Shown: positions 1 to 8,381 of the stretch, piece by piece
Layout of the letters: each line of letters begins with the position of its first letter
Numbering within the stretch: position 1 is the first letter of the stretch
Source of the DNA: an uncultured Neokomagataea sp.
GTDB taxonomy: Bacteria; Pseudomonadota; Alphaproteobacteria; Acetobacterales; Acetobacteraceae
Assembly (NCBI RefSeq): GCF_946476835.1
Contig: NZ_CAMKWA010000007.1
Location: forward strand, 1 to 64,000
Reading direction: 5' to 3'
DNA length: 64,000 bases
Notes under the pieces: generated by a model
The model's database searches: none
Told to the model about the DNA's origin: nothing
What the model saw: only the letters and a program-made list of their open reading frames with translations
Position numbers and translations under genes: made by a program

Positions 1-423
1 TGCCAGAAAGCTCATCGCACATGCGTGTGGGCATCCGCATCCCATGACACAATCAGCCTGTATATCAACTCAGTCACAACATTAGATAAAATCGCCTTCT
101 GCTCTCACATGGGGCGCGTTATGCCGGAGAGTACGTAGAGACGTCTCGTCCCTCCTATTGACTGTTTTATGGTTGTATCTGGTTCTATAGAGCTGATGCA
201 GTAGGGACGTTACTCTATGGTTATAGAGGTCTCCTTAGAGTAACAGTCTATCAAGCAGAGCAACGCGCTGATGGGATGGCTTCAAAAATGAGAGGCACAT
301 TGTAAGGTGCCAAGCGGCTGATCTTCGCGGCCTTTTGGGCGTACAGAAGCCTACTTTATCGCCACGCTCATTCCACACACAAGAAACCTCAGCAGTCGCT
401 ATGTGCCATAGGCTTGGAGGTTC
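1..423. other. Intergenic region without a recognisable gene
   Basis: No convincing coding frame is seen on either strand. The stretch holds a 9-bp inverted repeat (GTTACTCTA at 209-217 and TAGAGTAAC at 236-244) and, next to the downstream gene, a possible terminator for the minus-strand operon. The rest looks like non-coding DNA or eroded sequence at the window edge. Confidence 0.5.
385..422 (-). terminator. Possible terminator of the GH32/TpsB operon
   Basis: Just beyond the stop of the TpsB-like gene a nested dyad is visible: an outer 6-bp stem (AACCTC at 385-390 with GAGGTT at 417-422) and an inner CTATG/CATAG hairpin. On the minus strand it runs into a short T-rich tail. Stem and tail are modest, so this is a weak call. 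Confidence 0.3.
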
Positions 424-2163
424 TTAAAAACCTACGGTCATGTTGTAATCTACGCATGCACCTTTGGCGCCAATGCTGCGGGCACGACGTAGGCGCCAGC
501 CGACGTCAAAAGTACCTGTCAGCCAGTGATTGATTTTGCTCGTTGCCGCAAGGCCGACGCTAGAGAGGGTGACGGAATGTACGCCGGTGACCACTTGTCG
601 GACTTGTCGGTTGTTTCCATAGTCCCAAAATAGCGTAAGAGTTGTTTCGTCTCTATGAGCTTTGGGATTCATGAGGCCCATGAGTGAAAAGGTCTTCGTT
701 GCCAGTTCAGCATTAAAATAGGTGGAAATACTGCCAAACGATGTATTGAGATAATATCCTCGTACTGTGCCTTGAGCGCCGAGTGAGACCTGCTCCGAAT
801 AGAGGAGGTTCTTGGTCGCTTGTTGATGGGTGATGTGAAAGTTGGCGTTGAGGCTATGGGTGAGTGGAAAACTGCGCCCTAGAGTGAGGCGGTCATAAAA
901 GTAATTTGGTGATGAGCCTGGTGCGATCGTTTGGTACGCAGATTGGTTATTACGACGTGTAAGGCCGGGGAAACCATAGGCCATTTGATTGGTAAACTCT
1001 GTTTTGCCGTAAGGGTCTTGAATGGAACCAGAATAGAGAAAGACAAACTGGTTAGTGTCTGCGTTACCGATGATAACGTCTCTGGGGCCTATTTTTTGAT
1101 ATGAATTAGCATTTTTCCAGTCGTAACCGAGTTGGATGGTGCCATCGAGGCCAAACGCACCACCGAAAGCTACGTGTTGTACCATGTGCATCCAGCGGAG
1201 GGAGACGGAGCTACCACCGCCATAGTTGCTGAAAGGCCGCTGGGAGAAGGGGTGTGCTTTGGCGTAGTTGCCAAACATCAGGAAAGAGTCGCGTGGTGAT
1301 ATGGGAATATGCCAAGCGACGGCATGGTTGAAAAAGCGATTGGTCGTAGTTTTCGTGTATTGATACGTTAGAATTTGGTCGAGGCCGAGAAAGTTTCCAA
1401 CGGATCCGCCCCAGAACCAGCCATTACGCCCTAAGGAAGGGTCGTTTTGGTTGCTAGCACCACCGAACATGTAAATAGGAAAGCGGTCAGCTGTATAAAT
1501 GTCAGCATCGGTTTCACCCGTTTTTGCGCCGGGTGAGAAAATAATTTCAGCAGAACGGAATGGGTTGCGGTTTAGCCAGTCGAGATCAGATTGAACTTCG
1601 TTAAAATTGGGAATGGTACCGCTGGTCAGACCGCTCTCATATTGAATGAGGTTTTTGGAGAACCACCGATTGCCCGTCACATGAATCTGGCCAATGGTAT
1701 ATTTGCGAATCAGAAGGGTTAGAACGCCGTCCCGCACGGTTTGGGGGGGGATATAGGCATAGGCAAACGGCTCATTGCTGAGGCGGTAAGCGGCATTGAT
1801 ACGTTGGGTCAGAATATCCAATTGTCTAATGGACATGGGCTTGCCCACGAAATCGGCAAAGATTCCTGAAAGAATATGCTCTTGCGTTTCGCTCCCCATA
1901 GGGTGAGCGTCTGCCCCAACGGTAACCGTGACGTTGATATGGTGCAACGTAGGAATGACGATAGCGTTTTCGTTCTGTGGCGTTTGGGGCTCGGTTTTGG
2001 CAGGTGTATCCTGTGCCATGGGGGCCACGTGGCGTGCAGGCAGTGAGAGCAAGTCAGAAGATGGGGTAATATCGCCTGTGGAACGAAAAGGGATAACCGT
2101 TTGGGCTACGGCTCCGGTCGTCGATAACAGAAAAAGGGCAAGGAGAGACGAGGAGGTTCTCAA
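424..2163 (-). CDS. TpsB/FhaC-family outer-membrane transporter (two-partner secretion type)
   Basis: This 579-residue protein looks like the outer-membrane pore of a two-partner (type Vb) secretion system. A signal peptide occupies about residues 1-20 (AVAQ cleavage region), followed by a Pro/Glu-rich linker, POTRA-like sequence (about 75-220, with NRNPFRSAEIIF) and a beta-barrel ending in a terminal Phe. The VRGY tetrad of the plug-loop appears in GTVRGYY. It begins with TTG, overlapping the stop of the upstream gene as TTGA, which implies translational coupling. It is last in an operon with a GH32 glycosidase and an unknown secreted protein. No large TpsA exoprotein is present in the window, so its cargo is open; the neighbours are the obvious candidates. 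Family assignment is firm, substrate is inference. Confidence 0.82.
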   Translation of the reverse strand: MRTSSSLLALFLLSTTGAVAQTVIPFRSTGDITPSSDLLSLPARHVAPMAQDTPAKTEPQTPQNENAIVIPTLHHINVTVTVGADAHPMGSETQEHILSGIFADFVGKPMSIRQLDILTQRINAAYRLSNEPFAYAYIPPQTVRDGVLTLLIRKYTIGQIHVTGNRWFSKNLIQYESGLTSGTIPNFNEVQSDLDWLNRNPFRSAEIIFSPGAKTGETDADIYTADRFPIYMFGGASNQNDPSLGRNGWFWGGSVGNFLGLDQILTYQYTKTTTNRFFNHAVAWHIPISPRDSFLMFGNYAKAHPFSQRPFSNYGGGSSVSLRWMHMVQHVAFGGAFGLDGTIQLGYDWKNANSYQKIGPRDVIIGNADTNQFVFLYSGSIQDPYGKTEFTNQMAYGFPGLTRRNNQSAYQTIAPGSSPNYFYDRLTLGRSFPLTHSLNANFHITHQQATKNLLYSEQVSLGAQGTVRGYYLNTSFGSISTYFNAELATKTFSLMGLMNPKAHRDETTLTLFWDYGNNRQVRQVVTGVHSVTLSSVGLAATSKINHWLTGTFDVGWRLRRARSIGAKGACVDYNMTVGF

Positions 2164-2861
2164 GGGTGGGGAGCCTCTGTGTTGCTCGGTGTTGGCATGG
2201 ATAGGCGTGTTTCATGGTCTGAAATGCGAACAGCCTGTGTGGCGCTGAGGAGTTGGTCTCGGTTACCGGCGAGGCCATACAAATTGCCGTGGTCTCCGGC
2301 AAGGATTTCAGCAGCAGAATAGATCAGTGCGTGGGTGCTGCCTTGTTTCAGGGTACAGGGTGCAGGTGCAACAAAAACACCGGGTGGGTCAATCGGTGAA
2401 TGGATAAGAGGCTGAGTGAGTTTTTCACAGCCATGAAAATGCAGGTGGTTGCGTGTGACTAAGCTTGTATCCATGACCCCAATAAGAATGGGAACAAGCT
2501 TGGCATTCGGCGGTAAGTGCGCTTGCTGCGATGGGAGCTGAGAAAAGCGCGTATTACGCTGCGGATCCTGTGCTAAATAATAACCATTTGTATCCACAAT
2601 ACGGCCATCAGGCGTGACGTAAAAGGTCATGCCGTTTGACTGCACGCTGGTGGTAATCATTGGGGGGTGTTGCCCAATGACGTTATCTAACGCCCCGTTT
2701 GCTGTGGCGGAACTTCGTGCACCGGGAGCGTACTGTCCGGTTTGCATGACGTTGCTACTTTGTGCTGCTGACGTTGGCACCCATGCCCATGTCACTATCG
2801 CGCTGAAGAGCGCTCCAAGAAGATGGCGGCGTGCGCGAAGCCGTGAGAAGGGCATGGGCAT
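2160..2861 (-). CDS. Secreted protein of unknown function in the GH32/TpsB operon
   Basis: I do not recognise a family for this 233-residue protein. The N-terminus (RLRARRHLLGALFSAIVTWAW...SAAQ) is a typical Sec signal peptide of about 33 residues, so it should be periplasmic, outer-membrane associated or extracellular. The mature part is polar, contains two well separated cysteines (near residues 144 and 168) and a Pro-rich C-terminus. It starts 13 bp after the GH32 gene and its stop overlaps the start of the TpsB gene, so all three are almost certainly co-transcribed. It could be an accessory or cargo protein of the transporter. Function is not assigned. Confidence 0.7.
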   Translation of the reverse strand: MPMPFSRLRARRHLLGALFSAIVTWAWVPTSAAQSSNVMQTGQYAPGARSSATANGALDNVIGQHPPMITTSVQSNGMTFYVTPDGRIVDTNGYYLAQDPQRNTRFSQLPSQQAHLPPNAKLVPILIGVMDTSLVTRNHLHFHGCEKLTQPLIHSPIDPPGVFVAPAPCTLKQGSTHALIYSAAEILAGDHGNLYGLAGNRDQLLSATQAVRISDHETRLSMPTPSNTEAPHP

Positions 2862-2874
2862 AGACAGTCAGTGC

Positions 2875-4617
2875 TTAGGCAGTTTTAGGTAATGGGCGCG
2901 GCATAGTCGCGCGCAGAGGGTAGACCTCTAATTGCTGTATGTTGGCGGCGGTATTGGTCGTAGAGAAGCTCACGCGATCCAAAGGTTCTTGTGGGAAGAC
3001 AAGAGCCGTGCCGACAGCAATTCCGTCATTGACGTACAGTTCTAGTGTGCAGGCATCATATACTAAACGCAGTGAAAATTCACGGACGTCTGGTGTTAAT
3101 GCAGCAGAAAATTCACGTGTGAAGAATGGGTCCATGAAGCCTTTGAGGCCGCCACGTTCGACCCAGAGCTGACATGAGAAGCCGTCGAAGCCGATGGTGA
3201 GTTTCTCGCCTTGGGCATTGCTGAAGTCGATCGTGAATCGACCTGCGCGACCAGATGTTCCATCGGGGAGCATTTGGCTCCGTGGTTCTAGGCTCGCTTT
3301 GATGACGAGTTCGATCGCTTGGTTTTTAGGCAGGGCGACCGTTTGTGTTGTGAGGGCTGGCAGGTGACGGAATGGGGTCGGAATTTGAGAAAGGCGCAGG
3401 TTTTCTAGGCCAATGGGACGTTGGACCAAGCGAATCCATCCATCCGTATCACGGCGCACAGAAATGTGGCGTGGCAGGGTCATGACGCCGCGCCATGTGC
3501 TGTGGGGGACCTGTTCACAATATTGCCAGTTTCCAAGCCATGCGATCATGGTTGCTTGAGAAATGGACAGGTTTTCATAGCATTGCAATGCGTATGAATC
3601 TTTACAGAAATCCGTCAGGCCAAAGACGGTGTGGGCATCTTCGGCTGTGAAGCGTTCACCATCGAAGAACCCTACAAAGTATTGCGTTGTGCTGCCGCCT
3701 TGAGGGGCGCCGGGGTTGATGGAAATGAGCATTAACCAACGTGTTTCGTTGGTGCCTTCAAGCTGAACTTCGATCAGGTTCGGGCATTCATAATCAACGC
3801 CAAACAAACCCGCAGATTCAAAGTCAGAAAGGTGCATCCAGTCCTTCAGGTTGAAGGAACCATAAAAGGAGACTTTATGCAGGCGTGATTGCACGACGGT
3901 CATGATCCAGCGGCCACTCGGCGCATGGAAAAAGACCTTTGGATCACGGAAGGAGTTGCTGTGGATGTCTAGGACGGGATTCGCGCTGATCTCGGTGTAA
4001 GTCGTGCCGCCGTCACGGCTGATGGCGATGTCTTGTGTCTGTAGTTTGGGGGCTGCGCGTGTGTACACGATGGCAAGGTTGGGTTCCTTGCTGCGTGGGT
4101 CCGTTGCGGGCAGGGCGGGGAAGAGACCGGATGTGTTGTCGTGGTCAATAATGGCGCAACCCGAGAATGCTTCGCCTGCAGTGGTTGGTTTGAGGACGAT
4201 GGGGCCATCTTCCCAAGAGTACAGGTCTTTGGATTTTGCGCTGCCCCAATGGACATAGCCTGCATAAGGGGCGATGGGGTTGTATTGGTAATAAAGGTGG
4301 AAAAATTCGCCATCATAGATCAACCCATTAGGGTCATTCATGAAGCCTACGCTTGGAGAGAAGTGAATCGAAGGCCGGTACTGGTAATCTTGTGGGCTCG
4401 GGTGGGCTGGGATCAGGTTTTTCCCAAAAGGATTAGAGACTTCGCCGTGTGAATCTTCGGGCGCACCTTTGGGGTGGGAGGTTTCAGCAAAAGCATTCGT
4501 ATTCATAAGCGCACACGTTCCTGCTGCACCGATAAACCATCGCCGTGAAATAGAAGGAATGTCGGATGCATGTTTCATATGGGTGTCCATGGTTGAGTGT
4601 AAGCGAATGAGCGCCAT
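2875..4617 (-). CDS. GH32 glycoside hydrolase, Tat-exported (levanase / fructan beta-fructosidase / sucrose hydrolase)
   Basis: A 580-residue glycoside hydrolase of family 32, which hydrolyses terminal fructosyl units of sucrose, levan or inulin. The three family acid motifs are visible: the nucleophile block FMNDPNG, the RDP block (SFRDPKVF) and the acid/base block YECPNL, on a five-bladed propeller followed by a C-terminal beta-sandwich with the typical FSTTNTAANIQ ending. The N-terminus has a twin-arginine signal (SRRWFIGAAG), so the enzyme is exported folded to the periplasm. Several starts are possible (4617, 4590, 4578); none has a clear Shine-Dalgarno, and the last would give a normal-length Tat signal. 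It heads an operon with a secreted unknown and a TpsB-like pore. Exact substrate cannot be read from sequence alone. Confidence 0.88.
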   Translation of the reverse strand: MALIRLHSTMDTHMKHASDIPSISRRWFIGAAGTCALMNTNAFAETSHPKGAPEDSHGEVSNPFGKNLIPAHPSPQDYQYRPSIHFSPSVGFMNDPNGLIYDGEFFHLYYQYNPIAPYAGYVHWGSAKSKDLYSWEDGPIVLKPTTAGEAFSGCAIIDHDNTSGLFPALPATDPRSKEPNLAIVYTRAAPKLQTQDIAISRDGGTTYTEISANPVLDIHSNSFRDPKVFFHAPSGRWIMTVVQSRLHKVSFYGSFNLKDWMHLSDFESAGLFGVDYECPNLIEVQLEGTNETRWLMLISINPGAPQGGSTTQYFVGFFDGERFTAEDAHTVFGLTDFCKDSYALQCYENLSISQATMIAWLGNWQYCEQVPHSTWRGVMTLPRHISVRRDTDGWIRLVQRPIGLENLRLSQIPTPFRHLPALTTQTVALPKNQAIELVIKASLEPRSQMLPDGTSGRAGRFTIDFSNAQGEKLTIGFDGFSCQLWVERGGLKGFMDPFFTREFSAALTPDVREFSLRLVYDACTLELYVNDGIAVGTALVFPQEPLDRVSFSTTNTAANIQQLEVYPLRATMPRPLPKTA

Positions 4618-4715
4618 GTTGGCTTAAAAGATAAATACAATTTTATAAATTTAAGGGAGAAAGGAAAATAACAAAGCTGTGATGAAGAGCTTGGGTGTCA
4701 TTAGGCGATAGAACG

Positions 4716-4743
4716 CAAAAAAACCCAAACGCAGCCTGCGATT
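4716..4743 (-). terminator. Probable terminator downstream of tRNA-Arg
   Basis: On the minus strand, about 40 bp after the tRNA 3' end, a short CGCA-GGC-TGCG hairpin is followed by TTTGGG and seven T residues. Position and T-tract fit a Rho-independent terminator for the tRNA transcript, although the stem is short. Confidence 0.45.
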
Positions 4744-4780
4744 AGGAGAAATATCAGCAAAAATTTTTAGGAAGTATCAG

Positions 4781-4857
4781 TGGTGCACCCGAAAGGACTC
4801 GAACCTCTAACCCCCAGATTCGTAGTCTGGTGCTCTATCCAATTGAGCTACGGGTGC
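4781..4857 (-). tRNA. tRNA-Arg (anticodon ACG)
   Basis: Read on the minus strand, the 77-nt gene starts GCACCCG and ends CGGGTGC followed by an encoded ACCA tail (the discriminator A plus CCA). The acceptor stem is perfect, the D-loop contains TAGCTCAATTGGATAGAGCA, the anticodon loop reads CTACGAA around ACG, and the T arm contains GGTTCGAGTCC. The ACG anticodon is the wobble-inosine arginine species reading CGU/CGC/CGA. Its 3' end faces the GH32 operon. Confidence 0.97.
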
Positions 4858-4876
4858 GCTGTTGAGGCGGGTTTTA

Positions 4877-4910
4877 ATGGGGCTGCCGTATTCTAGCAAC
4901 CCCATTTTTT
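4877..4910. terminator. Hairpin between the lipoprotein gene and tRNA-Arg
   Basis: A 10-bp near-perfect dyad (ATGGGGCTGC at 4877-4886 with GCAACCCCAT at 4896-4905) is followed by TTTTTT on the plus strand. On the minus strand it lies after the small lipoprotein gene and just upstream of the tRNA gene, where it could end the lipoprotein transcript, though the T-run is on the opposite side. Its direction of action is uncertain. Confidence 0.35.
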
Positions 4911-4938
4911 CATTTTTTTGTCTTTTTAGTGAAAAAAA

Positions 4939-5316
4939 TTATTGGCGGGTCATCGTGATGTGAGCGCGGCAACTGCTAGAGCCATATAAACCGCCGATTG
5001 TTTGCCCTACCGGATATCCGTTGAACACCATTGTTAGGGGCTGATGGTTGATATCCTGCATGATCAGTTCAGCGTGATAATGCTGGCTATTAGCTTGATA
5101 ATGTCCTGTGAGAACTAGTGAGCCATCTTCTGGCGTGAAGAGAATGTCTTTGCCACGAATTTGCAGGGTTGAGCTGCGGGCAGTGGGGCAGGTGCCTTGA
5201 TCTGTGATGAGTGTACCGACCCAGCGGCCCGCAGGATTATGCCCGGGATCGGGGGTTCCTGCGCAAGCAGTGAGGAGTCCGAGCAATACGAAAGAAGAAA
5301 AAAGCTGAAAACGCAT
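4939..5316 (-). CDS. Small lipoprotein of unknown function
   Basis: The 125-residue product has a lipoprotein signal peptide ending in the lipobox LLTACA (Cys near residue 18), so it should be lipid-anchored in the envelope. The mature part, about 105 residues, looks beta-rich (GRWVGTLITDQGTCP..., STLQIRGKDILF, SLVLTGHY, ITMTRQ) and holds two cysteines besides the lipid-anchored one, possibly disulfide-bonded. It is divergent from guaA and upstream of tRNA-Arg. I do not recognise a named family; it resembles small beta-barrel envelope lipoproteins in general layout only. Confidence 0.7.
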   Translation of the reverse strand: MRFQLFSSFVLLGLLTACAGTPDPGHNPAGRWVGTLITDQGTCPTARSSTLQIRGKDILFTPEDGSLVLTGHYQANSQHYHAELIMQDINHQPLTMVFNGYPVGQTIGGLYGSSSCRAHITMTRQ

Positions 5317-5405
5317 GGCTATCCCGTTCAGAATAGGCAGAAGGTTGCCCCAAAGTGATGACGTGCACGAGACAACACCTTATAGGAGAGCTTTAGAGGG
5401 CACCA

Positions 5406-7046
5406 TTGCCCAATGATGTTAACTTAATACGCGTGACGCGAGGCCCTATTTTGACCCAGCAGGATGCTAAACCCATCGAGACGCTTGACGAAACTCTGCA
5501 TGAGGATCGCATCCTCATTCTCGATTTCGGCAGTCAGGTTACGCAGCTTATTGCGCGCCGTGTGCGTGAAAGCGGTGTGTATTGTGAAATCTGGCCTTTC
5601 ACGGCGACAGAGGAAAAGATTCGTGCGTTCAAGCCGCGCGGCATTATTCTTTCTGGCAGCCCGGCGAGTGTGCATGATGAAAATGCACCACCCGTTCCGG
5701 CGGTTGTGTTTGAACTGAACTTGCCGATTCTGGGTATCTGCTATGGTCAGCAAGCCATGTGTCAGGCTCTGGGCGGTAAGGTTGAAACGCACGAGCATCG
5801 TGAATTTGGCCGCGCTTATATTGATGTGGCTGAAGATTGCTCCTTGTTCCGTGGTGTCTGGGCACGTGGCCGCCGTGAGCAAGTTTGGATGAGCCATGGT
5901 GACCGCGTGACGCAGTTGCCGCCAGGTTTCCGTGCCGTTGCGCATTCGGAAGGTGCACCATTTGCGATTATCGCAGATGAGGGGCGTCGTATGTATGGTG
6001 TGCAGTTCCACCCGGAAGTGGTGCATACGCCGCACGGTGCTGCGCTGATTAAGAACTTTACGCATAATGTTGCCGGGTGCAGCGGTACGTGGACGATGGC
6101 GGGTTTCCGTGATCTCGAGATTGCGCGTATTCGTGAGCAGGTCGGTGAAGGCCGCGTGATTTGTGGCCTGTCGGGCGGTGTGGATAGCTCAGTTGCGGCG
6201 AAGCTGATCCATGATGCGATTGGTGATCAACTGACCTGTATTTTCGTGGATCCGGGCATTTTGCGTGCAGGTGAAGCGGATGAGGTGGTCAAAACCTTCC
6301 GTGGTCGTTTCAACATTCGCTTGGTGCATCGTGATGCATCTGACCTGTTCTTGGGTGAACTCGCGGGTGTAAAAGATCCAGAAGTTAAGCGTAAAACCAT
6401 TGGCCGTTTGTTCGTAGAAGTCTTCGAAGAAGAAGCGGCGAAGCTAGGTGGCGCGCAGTTCTTGGCGCAGGGTACGCTGTATCCAGATGTGATCGAGAGC
6501 GTCAGCTTCACGGGTGGCCCATCAGTTACGATTAAGTCTCACCATAATGTGGGCGGTCTGCCAGAGCGTATGAACATGCAGTTGGTTGAGCCGCTGCGTG
6601 AGTTGTTCAAGGACGAGGTCCGTGAACTGGGCCGTGAATTGGGTATTCCGGAGAATATCGTTGGTCGCCACCCATTCCCTGGTCCAGGGCTGGCGATTCG
6701 TATTCCGGGTGACATCACGCGTGAAAAGCTGGATCTGTTGCGTAAGGTTGACGCGATTTACCTTGAAGAAATCCGTCGTGCGGGCCTTTACGACGCCATT
6801 TGGCAGGCCTTCGCCGTATTGCTGCCAGTGCGTACCGTTGGCGTGATGGGTGATGGGCGTACATATGATCAAGCATGTGCGCTGCGTGCAGTGACCAGCA
6901 CGGATGGTATGACGGCTGAAGTGTATCCGTTCGACTTCGACTTCTTGAACCGTGTTTCAGGCCGTATTGTTAATGAAGTGCGCGGTATCAACCGTGTCAC
7001 GTATGACATTACGTCTAAGCCACCCGGCACGATTGAGTGGGAATGA
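5406..7046 (+). CDS. guaA: GMP synthase (glutamine-hydrolysing)
   Basis: Converts XMP to GMP with glutamine and ATP in purine synthesis, in the cytoplasm. The class I glutamine amidotransferase domain comes first, with nucleophile Cys in GICYGQQ (about residue 112) and the His/Glu pair in VQFHPEVVH. The ATP-pyrophosphatase P-loop GLSGGVDSS follows, and the dimerisation domain ends in the family-typical KPPGTIEWE. The 546-residue frame begins with TTG at 5406 (AGAGGG 5 bp upstream). A second TTG at 5451 has a GAGG 7 bp upstream and gives 531 residues, closer to the usual size of about 525, so the shorter form may be the real one. A clear terminator follows. Confidence 0.97.
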   Translation: MPNDVNLIRVTRGPILTQQDAKPIETLDETLHEDRILILDFGSQVTQLIARRVRESGVYCEIWPFTATEEKIRAFKPRGIILSGSPASVHDENAPPVPAVVFELNLPILGICYGQQAMCQALGGKVETHEHREFGRAYIDVAEDCSLFRGVWARGRREQVWMSHGDRVTQLPPGFRAVAHSEGAPFAIIADEGRRMYGVQFHPEVVHTPHGAALIKNFTHNVAGCSGTWTMAGFRDLEIARIREQVGEGRVICGLSGGVDSSVAAKLIHDAIGDQLTCIFVDPGILRAGEADEVVKTFRGRFNIRLVHRDASDLFLGELAGVKDPEVKRKTIGRLFVEVFEEEAAKLGGAQFLAQGTLYPDVIESVSFTGGPSVTIKSHHNVGGLPERMNMQLVEPLRELFKDEVRELGRELGIPENIVGRHPFPGPGLAIRIPGDITREKLDLLRKVDAIYLEEIRRAGLYDAIWQAFAVLLPVRTVGVMGDGRTYDQACALRAVTSTDGMTAEVYPFDFDFLNRVSGRIVNEVRGINRVTYDITSKPPGTIEWE

Positions 7047-7081
7047 TGTATTCGCTTCGCGAGAAGTGTGTATAAATTTGG

Positions 7082-7113
7082 AAAGGGCGCCCTATCAATG
7101 GGGCGCCTTTTTT
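7082..7113 (+). terminator. Rho-independent terminator of guaA
   Basis: An AAAGGGCGCC arm and a GGCGCCTTT arm separated by about 10 nt form a GC-rich hairpin directly followed by six T residues, 36 bp after the guaA stop. It is a textbook intrinsic terminator. Confidence 0.85.
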
Positions 7114-7124
7114 ATGGTGTTTTG

Positions 7125-7622
7125 TCAGCGTGGCAGATGTTCTCTGTAGTAAAACTGCGCGAGGGCATGCCGGGATGTGAGCGCGATTTTGGGTAGTGTG
7201 TACTGTTTGAAATCGTGCGCGTAACGGTGGCGGTTTTGGCGTGTTGTGAGTGTAATATGGCGGAGCATTGACCAACGAATGGCGGGGTTAATGCCTCGCA
7301 AGCCGCCGATACGAGGCGTGCTGCTTAGTTCGCGTTTGATATATTGGAAAAGGCTTAGTGGTGTGGATGCGTCTAATAAAATGAGGCCCGTCGCACGAGT
7401 AAGGCGTTTCTGTACAAGAAAAGAATAATTTCCTTCTATAACCCAGCATTCTTGCGCGATAGCTTGCTCGTGTAAGGCATGAAGTTCTTGTTGGGGGCGG
7501 CGCACCCATCGGGTATTGGGGAGGTGTGCAAGTTGATCCATATGAATGGCGATACCGTTGCGTTTACGAGCAATGGCCTGTGCGAGGGTGGATTTCCCAC
7601 TATTGGACGGCCCCATAATCAT
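7125..7622 (-). CDS. P-loop NTPase, adenylate-kinase-like (topology modulation/FlaR-like)
   Basis: A 165-residue P-loop protein with Walker A GPSNSGKST starting at about residue 4, an MDQLAHLPNTRWV segment and WVIEGNYS, the pattern of the small kinase-like 'topology modulation' (FlaR) family whose substrate is unknown. ATG at 7622 leaves only three residues before the P-loop strand. The twelve codons between it and the stop of the upstream HNH gene are in the same frame and end ...GPRI, which would complete the first beta strand, but contain no standard start codon. The true start is therefore uncertain. It sits 36 nt after the HNH gene, probably co-transcribed. Confidence 0.7.
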   Translation of the reverse strand: MIMGPSNSGKSTLAQAIARKRNGIAIHMDQLAHLPNTRWVRRPQQELHALHEQAIAQECWVIEGNYSFLVQKRLTRATGLILLDASTPLSLFQYIKRELSSTPRIGGLRGINPAIRWSMLRHITLTTRQNRHRYAHDFKQYTLPKIALTSRHALAQFYYREHLPR

Positions 7623-7658
7623 AATGCGCGGGCCTAGGTCGGTGAGTGTTAAGAAAGC

Positions 7659-8231
7659 TTAAGCCTCCAGTTCTGTGTTCCAATAGAGATAATCGCGCCA
7701 GCTTTCATGGAGATAGTTGGGCGGGAAGGTCCGCCCATTTTCTTGTAGAAGGCGACTGCTTGGCTGTACGGGTTTGCGTCGTGGGTGCATGCCAATCTCT
7801 TTGGGTAAGCGTGAACCTTTAAGAAGGTTGCATGGACTGCATGCGGTGACGACGTTTTCCCAGCTTGTGCGCCCACCTTTGGCGCGGGGGATGACGTGGT
7901 CAAAAGTGAGTTCGTGTGTGGGGAGACGATCATCGCAATATTGGCATTCAAAGTTATCCCGCAGGAAGACATTGAAGCGCGTGAAGGCGGGTTTGCGGGC
8001 GGCAGGGATGTAATCTTTTAGTGCAATAACGCTGGGCAGTTTCATGGTCCGGCTAGGGGAGTGCACGAGGCCGTCATCATATTCTGATAAGACCGAAACG
8101 CGGTCTAGGAATACAGCCTTGATGGCTTCCTGCCATGACCATAAGGATAGCGGGAAATAAGACAGCGGTCGGAAATCCGCGTTCAAGACGAGAGCGGGGA
8201 AATGCTGACTACTGACAGGCACCACGCGCAT
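7659..8231 (-). CDS. HNH endonuclease family protein
   Basis: The 190-residue protein carries a C-terminal HNH domain: two CxxC pairs (CQYC near residue 96 and CSPC near 132) that bind a structural metal, and LTFDHVIPRAKGG with the catalytic His, followed by NVVTACSPCN. The N-terminal half (ALVLNADFRPLSYFPLSLWSW) matches the small stand-alone HNH proteins widespread in alphaproteobacterial chromosomes. These are not usually linked to restriction or mobile elements and their role is undefined. It is divergent from gluQ and is followed in the same frame, after one stop, by the P-loop gene. Confidence 0.85.
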   Translation of the reverse strand: MRVVPVSSQHFPALVLNADFRPLSYFPLSLWSWQEAIKAVFLDRVSVLSEYDDGLVHSPSRTMKLPSVIALKDYIPAARKPAFTRFNVFLRDNFECQYCDDRLPTHELTFDHVIPRAKGGRTSWENVVTACSPCNLLKGSRLPKEIGMHPRRKPVQPSSRLLQENGRTFPPNYLHESWRDYLYWNTELEA

Positions 8232-8381
8232 CCTTTTGTTGAGGACGACACATGCATGAGTTTAGGGCGTAACGTATATAGTATGATACCAAACGCCGGA
8301 TAGTCACGCGTCGTCGGCTACTTCGCGGAAGACTATTTCAGTAAAATATAGTGATTGCAAGAACTCTCAGATGAAACCTTC

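Noticed and set aside
2875..4857. Genomic island integrated at tRNA-Arg carrying the GH32 operon
   Set aside because: The tRNA 3' end faces the operon, but I found no integrase and no direct repeat of the tRNA 3' end in 1-4780; the left boundary is outside the window.
5317..5405. Purine riboswitch before guaA
   Set aside because: The leader is too short and shows no purine-aptamer core; a normal promoter region is sufficient.
5424..6065. 213-codon minus-strand frame opposite guaA
   Set aside because: Antisense to a highly conserved enzyme and with shadow-like composition.
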